From Pseudaquabacterium terrae (GTDB taxonomy: Bacteria > Pseudomonadota > Gammaproteobacteria > Burkholderiales > Burkholderiaceae_C): 64,000 nt of DNA. This document shows, one piece after another, positions 54,923 through 62,418 of this stretch (position 1 is its first letter; every line of letters begins with the position of its first letter). The position numbers were made by a program, and so were the translations under genes. Location: the NCBI RefSeq assembly GCF_013266755.1, contig NZ_JABRWJ010000005.1, positions 496,001 through 560,000 of the forward strand, written 5' to 3'. A model generated the notes under the pieces. The model searched no databases. It was not told the DNA's origin and saw only the letters and a program-made list of their open reading frames with translations.

Positions 54923-55578
54923 TTGAACCCAAGGACCTAACAAGGGAGCGAAGTCTATTCGCTCTGTACTTGCTGTCCTTCAAATTCCCGGGTAGTCGCT
55001 TCAATCGCGGCGTCACCGCAATGGCGATGCTGGTTGCCGCCCTGTTCTGCTGGCATTCCTGGGACAATCCTGGCGCGATCTTCGCGCACTTTCGAAAAGC
55101 AGTGGCCGACGGGCTCACCTTCGCGACATCGATTCTCGGTTTTCTCGTCGCAGGATTTACCGTCTTTGCGACGATCACAAAGATCGAGATCTTCGTGTCC
55201 ATGGCAAGGATTGAATACGAGAACACACGCGAGAGCTATCTCAAGTACAACCTGAACGCATTTGTGCTCGCGTTCGTGCACTACATCGCGCTCGTCTTCT
55301 TCTGCATCGTCGCTCAGCTCTTTGGACAGACAAACGGGGTCCTTGCACTGGTGCTTCATAAGTTGACCTCCATTTACCCAACTTCCGAGCAAACCATTCG
55401 CGCAGCCACTGCCTCTGCACTATTCACCTTCTTCGCGGCTTGGATGGTCTATCTGCTCGTGCTGCTGAAGTCATTCATATACAACACATACCAAGTCCTT
55501 ACTACAGCCGTGAGACTGGAACTGCAGCAGGGTCAGGACGCAGAGCAAAGCGCGAAGGGCAGCTCGGAACAGCCTTGA
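54919..55578 (+). CDS. uncharacterised four-helix membrane protein, second gene of the module
   Basis: A 219-residue integral membrane protein. Hydrophobic segments lie at about 30-46 (AMAMLVAALFCWH), 64-86 (GLTFATSILGFLVAGFTVFAT), 112-136 (LNAFVLAFVHYIALVFFCIVA) and 163-188 (ASALFTFFAAWMVYLLVLL). The ends are charged and probably cytosolic. The ATG overlaps the stop of the partner gene. The architecture recalls membrane effectors of two-gene defence systems such as the KwaA protein of Kiwa, but the gene order is reversed and no family match can be claimed. Confidence 0.8.
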   Translation: MIEPKDLTRERSLFALYLLSFKFPGSRFNRGVTAMAMLVAALFCWHSWDNPGAIFAHFRKAVADGLTFATSILGFLVAGFTVFATITKIEIFVSMARIEYENTRESYLKYNLNAFVLAFVHYIALVFFCIVAQLFGQTNGVLALVLHKLTSIYPTSEQTIRAATASALFTFFAAWMVYLLVLLKSFIYNTYQVLTTAVRLELQQGQDAEQSAKGSSEQP

Positions 55579-55688
55579 GCGTCAGCGGCGCACGATCGCC
55601 AGCCTCCCCGGGACCGACGTGTCGCGTGTGAACACCCCAGACAGCGGCGCCCGCAGCTCTTCCTGCTAGCCCGTCGTGCGCACCGTTC

Positions 55689-55710
55689 GTTAGCTTCGCA
55701 AGGAGCTAAC
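55689..55710. other. hairpin in the convergent gap between membrane-protein gene and helicase gene
   Basis: GTTAGCT pairs with AGCTAAC around an eight-base loop. It lies in the 230-base gap between two convergent operons. There is no T-run directly after it on either strand, so terminator function is uncertain. The rest of the gap shows no gene. Confidence 0.35.
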
Positions 55711-55808
55711 CCCTTTGTCCTTGGTGTGACGGATTTGTGCCGTGGATTGGTCAACGCCTGATATCGCTGCGCGCAGCAGACTGGCGTATCGCCCTATGGC
55801 CGCGTCGC

Positions 55809-58800
55809 TCACACCGACCTCATCAAGTCACTCAAAGTACCAACCACCGCTGCCCCGTCTGCCACGTCGGTCCGAGGGAACGATGGATTTCCCGGCGTCC
55901 AGAACTCAAGCGACTCTGGGTTCTCCTCGAAGAACTCCGGATCGGTTGTCACGGCTACTTGTCGGGCCCCAGGCTGAACCCAGAACACGTCCTTCGCGTT
56001 GGCGCGCTGCGCCTCGCAGCCTGGCGGCAGAAGCTTGGCATGATCGAGCAGCCGGCCGAGGTCTTCCAGGTCGTAATGCGGCGGCGGCCGGTCGCCCAAT
56101 TCGAGCGCCGCCTCGATCGCATCGTCGATGTCGAACGATTCCGGCGGTGGCGCTGCCGCTTCATGCTGCAGGTGGGCCACCAGATTGGCGCGCGCCTGAT
56201 CGCGATCGCCCGCACCGGTCAGAGCCACCTCTGCAATACGCTTAGGCATTGATGACAGGATCGGCTGCAAGCGGCCGACAACAGCGGTGAACAGGCTGAT
56301 GCGGGCTCGCAAGACGCGATACACGTCGGTCTCGACCGTGCCCTCGTACATCAGGTTCACGATGGCGATGCGCTCGAAGCGCTGCCCAAGACGATCGACG
56401 CGCCCGATGCGCTGCTCCACGCGCATTGGGTTCCAAGGCGCGTCGAAGTTGATGAGCGCCCCGCAGAACTGAAAGTTCAAGCCCTCGGCTGCTGCATCAG
56501 TGCACACCAGCACTTGCGCGTCGCCGTTGCGAAACCGGCGCTTCGTCTCTTCGCGCGACAGGTTTTTCCACCGTCCATCGGGCTGCAGCCACTCCCCGCC
56601 GCGGCCGGAATAGCAAAGGATGGAGAAGCCTTCGGTCTTCAGGTAGTCACGCAGGTAGTCCAGCGTGTCGGTGTACTGCGTGAACACGATCGCCTGCGGG
56701 TACGGTCGCAGCAGCGAGTCGTCCATGGCGTGGAAGCTGCCGGCCTGCAATGCGCGCAGCACTTCCACTAGGCGTTTCGCCTTGCTGTCCACCGGCAGCT
56801 TGCGCACCTGGGCGAGCAGCTGCTCGATATCGCCGCTTTCCTCCAGGTTCAGCGCCGCAGCCTTCTGGGCAGCCACGGCGTCGTCGTCGGCCTGGTCTCC
56901 GCTGTCGTCTTCGTCGTCTTCCGCGTCTTCGCTCGTGCGCAGCTGGTCGAAGGGCAGGCTCGCTTGGCCGGTCACCAGAGAGAGCCGCTCCTCCAGCGTC
57001 TGGCGCAGCGCGTAGAAGCTGGACGCCAAGCGCTTGCGGTAGGTGGTCATCACGAAGCCTACGGCGCTGCGCTGGTCCTGCGCCGCGTTGTTGTAGGTCG
57101 TCGAGATGTAGTCCTCCAGCGCGTGGTAGGCATCGGCTTCAGCCGGTGTCATGTCCAGGAACTCGTCGACCACCATGCGGGTAGCGATGGGCGAATCGAT
57201 CATGCCGCGGCGGTGGTATTCCCGCAGCAGGTCGCGGGTGTGGCGCGAGATCAGGCCCGCCACCGGCGTGTGCGCTCGCATGATGGCGACGGCGCTGCGC
57301 CGCTCCTCGGCCGAAAGCTGCCGCCTTGGCGTGGCCGCGGTGTCACGCAGCGCTCGCAGCACTTTCTGCGCCTTCAGCTTGCTCTTGCCAACCGTGCGCC
57401 GCACTGCCACGTCCAACGGCACCGGTCCAAAGGCCGCCTCGGCCGCACGGAACAGTGCGGCCAGCATTTCGAAGTCGTCTGGCGAAGGGTTGCCGTCCCC
57501 TGACTTGCGGAAGAACTCCAGGAAGGCGCTCCGCGACCAGGCCGTCGGCATGGCCAGCAATGAGAGCAAGTCCCACACCTCGACTGGGTGCACCTGCATC
57601 GGCGTCGCCGTCAGCAACAGTAGGCCCTGGGTGCGCGGCGCCAGCTTCTGCATCAATTGCAGCAGCAGGTTGGGCGGGCCCTCCTTGGACGCCCCGGGAC
57701 TCTTGCGCCGCGCGTGGTGGGCTTCGTCCAGCACGATCAGATCCCAGGGCTCGGCGGCTTCCAGCAGTTCGCGCTGCCGATCACGCCGGCGCATGAGGTG
57801 GCTCGACGCAATCACGAAAGGCTCGCGGTGCCAGTCGTCGCGGGACACCTCACACTCGGCTCGGCCCCGCATCAGCGGCGACGGGTACCACTTCAGCGAC
57901 TTGCCGTCGTAGAGGGGCCAATTGAGGTTGAACTTCTCGCGCAGCTCGATCTGCCACTGCATCATCACGGCCTTGGGTGCCAGCACGAGTATGCGTTTGG
58001 CGCGGCCGGACAACCACGCGTGACGCAGCAACAGACCCGCCTCGATCGTCTTGCCCAAGCCCACCTCATCGGCGATCAGCAGCCGCGGCGGCCAGTGTCC
58101 GACCATGCGCTCGAACGCGCGCACCTGATGGGGCCAGGGCACGATGGCGCTCGTCGCCTCGGCGATGCGCTCGCCACCCGGCTGCTGCGGCGCGCCCCAG
58201 ATGATGTTCCACACCTGTTTGCGGACCTCGTCGGCGTTGGCCGGCTGTGGCACCGCCGGTTGCTTCGGGCGCTCTGGTGGCGGCGCATCGCCAGGCACGC
58301 CTTCGGCCCTGGCCCGCTTCAGCCGCTCCGGCTCCCGGTCACTCTCCGGCAGAAAGCGCAGCAGGTCTTCCCGTACGGCGGACGGCACGTCCAGCACCCG
58401 CGCACGCTTGGCCTTGTCGGCCCACAGCTGGGCAAAGGTGCGCTCCTCGGCCTCCACATGCTTGGCGCCGCCGTCCCAATCGCAGAAGACGTGGAAGCTC
58501 TCCCAGTTGTGCAGCCAGCCGTAGGCTGTCTCGTTGATGCTGCCGGCGAAGGCAAGCTTGCTGCCGGTCTTATCTTCGATGACGCCGGCCTTCTCGTGAA
58601 AGATCGCGTTTGACGCGACCGCGTTGCGGTGCTCGTCGCAAGGCACCGCCACCTTGATCTCCAGGTGGCCCTTGGCCACCATCCAGGCCAGCAGTTCGAG
58701 CGCCTCTTTCTCACCCTGGCTTTTGCCGACCAGAGGCATGGCCAGCAGCATGCCGGCCACTGTGTTCTTCAGAGATTGCCCCTGCTCGATGGCCTGCACT

Positions 58801-59027
58801 TCGGGCTGGCCGAGCGTGCAGCCCACCACCATCCGCACTCGGCCCGCGTTGAGCACGAGGCCTTCAATGCCGCGCGCGGCGATGGCCAGCGCCGTGGCGC
58901 TGAAGTAGCCCGTGGTGCGGTCGTAGCGCTGCGCGCAGGCCAGCGCCGTGAGGTAGAACTGCCCGATCAGTGGCCAGTCATCGGGGTCGTACTTGGTTCG
59001 CCAGTCGTAGTCGGTCAGCAACGGCAT
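55809..59027 (-). CDS. PLD-domain SNF2-type helicase, defence-associated
   Basis: A 1072-residue protein. The N-terminal third is a phospholipase D-like domain with HEKAGVIED followed by AFAGSINETAYGW (one HKD-type half-site). The helicase core has ADEVGLGKTIEAG (Walker A), VLDEAHHARR (motif II), LLTATP (III), and C-terminal motifs FTQYTDTLDYL, TDAAAEGLNFQF and QRIGRVDRLGQ (VI). An acidic linker (about 675-700, EDAEDDEDDSGDQADDD) splits the core. Such proteins translocate on duplex DNA and occur in DISARM/Hma-like defence operons beside DUF1156 methylases. The ATG shares one base with the upstream stop (TGATG). Confidence 0.87.
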   Translation of the reverse strand: MPLLTDYDWRTKYDPDDWPLIGQFYLTALACAQRYDRTTGYFSATALAIAARGIEGLVLNAGRVRMVVGCTLGQPEVQAIEQGQSLKNTVAGMLLAMPLVGKSQGEKEALELLAWMVAKGHLEIKVAVPCDEHRNAVASNAIFHEKAGVIEDKTGSKLAFAGSINETAYGWLHNWESFHVFCDWDGGAKHVEAEERTFAQLWADKAKRARVLDVPSAVREDLLRFLPESDREPERLKRARAEGVPGDAPPPERPKQPAVPQPANADEVRKQVWNIIWGAPQQPGGERIAEATSAIVPWPHQVRAFERMVGHWPPRLLIADEVGLGKTIEAGLLLRHAWLSGRAKRILVLAPKAVMMQWQIELREKFNLNWPLYDGKSLKWYPSPLMRGRAECEVSRDDWHREPFVIASSHLMRRRDRQRELLEAAEPWDLIVLDEAHHARRKSPGASKEGPPNLLLQLMQKLAPRTQGLLLLTATPMQVHPVEVWDLLSLLAMPTAWSRSAFLEFFRKSGDGNPSPDDFEMLAALFRAAEAAFGPVPLDVAVRRTVGKSKLKAQKVLRALRDTAATPRRQLSAEERRSAVAIMRAHTPVAGLISRHTRDLLREYHRRGMIDSPIATRMVVDEFLDMTPAEADAYHALEDYISTTYNNAAQDQRSAVGFVMTTYRKRLASSFYALRQTLEERLSLVTGQASLPFDQLRTSEDAEDDEDDSGDQADDDAVAAQKAAALNLEESGDIEQLLAQVRKLPVDSKAKRLVEVLRALQAGSFHAMDDSLLRPYPQAIVFTQYTDTLDYLRDYLKTEGFSILCYSGRGGEWLQPDGRWKNLSREETKRRFRNGDAQVLVCTDAAAEGLNFQFCGALINFDAPWNPMRVEQRIGRVDRLGQRFERIAIVNLMYEGTVETDVYRVLRARISLFTAVVGRLQPILSSMPKRIAEVALTGAGDRDQARANLVAHLQHEAAAPPPESFDIDDAIEAALELGDRPPPHYDLEDLGRLLDHAKLLPPGCEAQRANAKDVFWVQPGARQVAVTTDPEFFEENPESLEFWTPGNPSFPRTDVADGAAVVGTLSDLMRSV

Positions 59028-59464
59028 CAATCTTCTCCCTGAGATCGGGCAAGGTAGCGTGCCACACGCGGGATCTTCGAATCATCCGCAAGCCGCCAGA
59101 CGACCCGATACACCACCTCGACGACGTCGGGCTCGTAGACAGCCGGCAGCTCACGGCCCTTGCCGTTCTCATCCAACCACGCGTCCCCGGCATCAGACGG
59201 CGGCCACATGGCCACCATCTGCAGGTGGGGCAGACGGACCAACGCGCCGCTGATGCATTGCTTGACCGTGTCCTGGTACTCGTCCCAGAAGAAGCTCTCA
59301 TCGCCCTGCACCTGGGCGCAGAACTCCTCCGACCCGCTGCGCAGCTCCGAGTCGCCACCCGACTGTGTGGCCGGCATCTTGGCCAGTTGGCGCACGATTC
59401 GCGCGGCTGCACGGGCTGCGATCTCCGTGGCCCATTGGCGGACGACTGCGGCCTGAATGCTCAT
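59027..59464 (-). CDS. uncharacterised 145-residue protein between methylase and helicase genes
   Basis: A small, acidic-to-neutral protein: an N-terminal helix (AVVRQWATEIAARAAARIVRQL), then ESFFWDEYQDTVKQCISGALVRL, and a C-terminal EVVYRVVWRLADDSKIPRVARYL. I know no family for it. Its ATG overlaps the DUF1156 methylase stop by four bases and its stop shares a base with the helicase start, so it is an integral member of the operon. It may be an adaptor or specificity factor, comparable in place to small DUF3780-type partners in related operons; this is not shown. Confidence 0.8.
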   Translation of the reverse strand: MSIQAAVVRQWATEIAARAAARIVRQLAKMPATQSGGDSELRSGSEEFCAQVQGDESFFWDEYQDTVKQCISGALVRLPHLQMVAMWPPSDAGDAWLDENGKGRELPAVYEPDVVEVVYRVVWRLADDSKIPRVARYLARSQGED

Positions 59465-62418
59465 GTCGCTGTTGCTTCGTCCTGCCAGATCTTGAGCTGC
59501 TCCGGCTCGGCCACCTTCTCCGACAAAGCCAGGCGCCGCAACTTCTCCAGCGCGTCGAAGTCGGCGCCAGCGCCGGCCGCAGCGTCCGGCAGATCCAGGC
59601 CGCTCCACTCCTTGCCTACTGGCAGCACTTCGAGCACGGCCTCCAGCGCCACCAGGAAGCCGGGCTCGTTGGCGAGGCTGTGCTTGGCCAGCAGTTCGTT
59701 GGCCGACCCCAGGGACGCCGAGCGCGCCGCCCGCGCCAGGTGGTGCAGCGCATCCATCATCGAGTCGCGCCCATCCGGCAGGCCCAGCGAGCCCTTGGCG
59801 GCGCGGGTGACGCTGTCCCACAGCACCAGGTCAGACGTCTTCTTCTCGGCCAGCTTGCCCACCACGTCGCGCTCCAGGTCGACGCCGCAGACTTTGGCCA
59901 AGCGGTTGGCTTCGTCGTAGGGGAAGACTGGCGCCTCGAACGCGTCCCAGGCCAGCACGAACCAGCTGGTCAGGTTGTCCAACTCCACGTTGCGCTGCAC
60001 GTGGGTCAGTTGGTGCAGGCGCCACTCCTTCACTTCGCGGCGGGCGACTTCCAGCGCGTCTTCCGGCGTCACGGCATAGGGGTCGTACTCCTCCTCGAAC
60101 ATCTCGCTTTGCCGCTTGCGGCGCCGCGTCTGCTCCACGTCCTGCCGGGGAGCGCCTCGCTTGAGCGGCCAGGCTTGCGAGAACGCTTCCAGCGCCGGGC
60201 CGAAGCACGAGAGATACAGGTCCACGCCTCGGATGCCACCCTGCTGGAACTGAGCAATGCGTTGGCGGACGGCCTGGCGCACGGTGGGCTCGACATCCTC
60301 CCAGTAGCGCGCCTCGCTGCCATGGTCCGTGCGCGGCCGGCACACCAGGAACACCGTGGAGTTGGCGGCCGACTTGTCCTTGATGTGCAGACTGCCTTCG
60401 GCCTCGGTGTTGATCGGCCACGATGCGGTGATCGCGAAGCCGGCTTCGATCAGGCCGGTGGTCAGCGCGTCCCACGCACCCGTGGCCTTGTGCGTGAACA
60501 TCAAGGTCATGATGCCGTCGGGCTTCAGCACGCGGCGCATTTCCGCAAAGATGGCGGCCATGCGCTGTTGGTAGTCGCGCCCCGCCAAGGCCTTGCCCCC
60601 CTTCTCGCCCTTGAACTTGGCCGGGTTCGCAACAGCCTCGTTCTCCTTATCGGTGAGTTGCCGGCGGAACAGTTCGGGGTAGACGTAGCCGGCGGTACGC
60701 TTGAGCCAGACATAGAAGAAGTCCGACAGCTCCGCATACATGACGTTGTCGTAGTACGGCGGGTCCATCACCACTACGTCGGTGCTGGCATCAGCGATAT
60801 GGTCTAGGCTGTCGCCGGGCTTACACGTCAGGGTGACAGCAGGCGGCGGCTGTGCTTCTGATGCTTGGTCAAAGTCGAAACCAGTCTGCGGTCCAGCGCC
60901 AACGCCACCTGCTGGTCGCACCAGTTCCACCAGTTCGCCAATACATTTTGCGGTCTGCTCGATGGCCCACTGAAAGCCATCCCCGACGACGAGAGGAGGC
61001 ATTTCGGCATGCGACCAAGCGAACGCAAAGTCGTGACGGTTGAATGTGTTGGCGATCACCTCTCGTGTGGACATCCACACGGACATCCGCGAGTTGTAGT
61101 TGAGCATCTTGTCGAGAGACATAGCCAAGTATGCAAACCCTGCCGCCGTCAACTCGCTCCAGCGCCCAGCAGCCTTCTCGTCTTCGACCAGTTGCCGAAA
61201 TACCTTGACCGCCGTTGCATGGCCCAGAAGTTGTCGCGACGAAAACATGTCGCGCCAGCGTGAAATGCCATAGCGAATCGGTTCGTCAGTCTTGTGGCCA
61301 GGTGGCACTGACTCGGTCGGAACCATGTCCAGTGCTTCCCACTCAGGAAGCTTCTCCGCCAATGCCGCCTCTATTGCGCCCGAACCTTCATCTTCCGGAC
61401 GCGGAGCACGGTACCCGCGCTCCCACTTATCCTTACCGCGTTTGCCCAGCTTCGTTTTGGTCTCGACGCGGCGCTTGAATGCAACAGCATAAAGCTGCTC
61501 GCCCATGCGGCCCACCTGGGCCTCAGCCTTGATGTGATCACCCGGAATCAGGCGGCTGCAATCGTCGAACGGACAAGTGGCATCGCCGCCCGACACAGTT
61601 CCGGGTGACTGCTGCTTGGCCTTGGTGACGAGCTCGAAGCCAACCCGACGCGACCGATCGCCAGGCCCGTTCCCGAGCAGGGGGACAAGACACATCCCTG
61701 TTCCATCAGGAGCAAGGCGCCAGTTGGGAGAAAGTGGGACCAGTCCCTCGCAGTGCGGGCAACGAATGACGCGCGCCCACAGGTAGCCAAGTACTCGCAC
61801 GTCGTCGGGCTCGTGCGGGAACATCCCCGTGAATTGTGGCTCCGCCAACTTCGTGAACCTGCGACTCAATCGGTCGAACTCGACCGCAAGCTGCGACCCA
61901 TGCGCTAGGGGCAACTCGTATGTAGCCTTCTGAATGAGCGTCGCCACAGGGTTCAGGTCATTCGCGAAAGTAGTCAGTCCGAGCCGGAGGGACTCGAACG
62001 GAATGCTCCCTCCCCCTGCTGTCGGATCCAACACAGTTGCGTCCGCGATTCCCGTTCTGTTGCATTGGTCCCGAAGCCAGCAGCCTTCTTCAACTGTCGG
62101 CAGGTATTTGAAGGCCCGTTCGTAACCGTATGGGTTCAACCCAAGGTCGTCACCGGTCTTTCGCGCACGATCTATCCGCTTTCTGGTCGCAACCGGATCG
62201 CCGTGAATGCCAAGCAGATGGACGAACTTGTCTCGGTCGACGTCTGTGGGCAGTATCGACGCAGCAATGGCTGCCCGCGACGCCACAAGCGGCCGGCGGG
62301 CCCACCACACGTGCAGGTAGTAGGTCGGCGGAAGCGCAGTCATGGAGCGCCGCTCACGCACGCTTTCCTCACCCAATGCGGCAATCGGCAGCCAATCTTC
62401 GATCAACCGTCGGGTCAT
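59461..62418 (-). CDS. DUF1156 adenine-specific DNA methyltransferase
   Basis: A 985-residue methyltransferase. The DUF1156 start is RLIEDWLPIAALGEESVRERR and LHVWWARRPLVASRAA. SAM motif I is DPTAGGGSIP (131-140); catalytic motif IV is MDPPYYDNVMY (DPPY 552-555). Between them lies a long insert with a probable zinc site (C220-x2-C223, C282-x4-C287) that may recognise the target. The C-terminal 350 residues are helical. It likely makes N6-methyladenine as self-marking for the helicase system. Base composition falls in the 5' half (32/60 at 61021-61080) compared with the 3' half (40/60 at 59641-59700). Coupled by ATGA overlaps to both neighbours. Confidence 0.9.
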   Translation of the reverse strand: MTRRLIEDWLPIAALGEESVRERRSMTALPPTYYLHVWWARRPLVASRAAIAASILPTDVDRDKFVHLLGIHGDPVATRKRIDRARKTGDDLGLNPYGYERAFKYLPTVEEGCWLRDQCNRTGIADATVLDPTAGGGSIPFESLRLGLTTFANDLNPVATLIQKATYELPLAHGSQLAVEFDRLSRRFTKLAEPQFTGMFPHEPDDVRVLGYLWARVIRCPHCEGLVPLSPNWRLAPDGTGMCLVPLLGNGPGDRSRRVGFELVTKAKQQSPGTVSGGDATCPFDDCSRLIPGDHIKAEAQVGRMGEQLYAVAFKRRVETKTKLGKRGKDKWERGYRAPRPEDEGSGAIEAALAEKLPEWEALDMVPTESVPPGHKTDEPIRYGISRWRDMFSSRQLLGHATAVKVFRQLVEDEKAAGRWSELTAAGFAYLAMSLDKMLNYNSRMSVWMSTREVIANTFNRHDFAFAWSHAEMPPLVVGDGFQWAIEQTAKCIGELVELVRPAGGVGAGPQTGFDFDQASEAQPPPAVTLTCKPGDSLDHIADASTDVVVMDPPYYDNVMYAELSDFFYVWLKRTAGYVYPELFRRQLTDKENEAVANPAKFKGEKGGKALAGRDYQQRMAAIFAEMRRVLKPDGIMTLMFTHKATGAWDALTTGLIEAGFAITASWPINTEAEGSLHIKDKSAANSTVFLVCRPRTDHGSEARYWEDVEPTVRQAVRQRIAQFQQGGIRGVDLYLSCFGPALEAFSQAWPLKRGAPRQDVEQTRRRKRQSEMFEEEYDPYAVTPEDALEVARREVKEWRLHQLTHVQRNVELDNLTSWFVLAWDAFEAPVFPYDEANRLAKVCGVDLERDVVGKLAEKKTSDLVLWDSVTRAAKGSLGLPDGRDSMMDALHHLARAARSASLGSANELLAKHSLANEPGFLVALEAVLEVLPVGKEWSGLDLPDAAAGAGADFDALEKLRRLALSEKVAEPEQLKIWQDEATAT

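Noticed and set aside
53903-55578. Naming the two-gene module Kiwa (KwaA/KwaB)
   Set aside because: Only the four-helix membrane architecture agrees; gene order differs and I cannot see a DUF4868 match.
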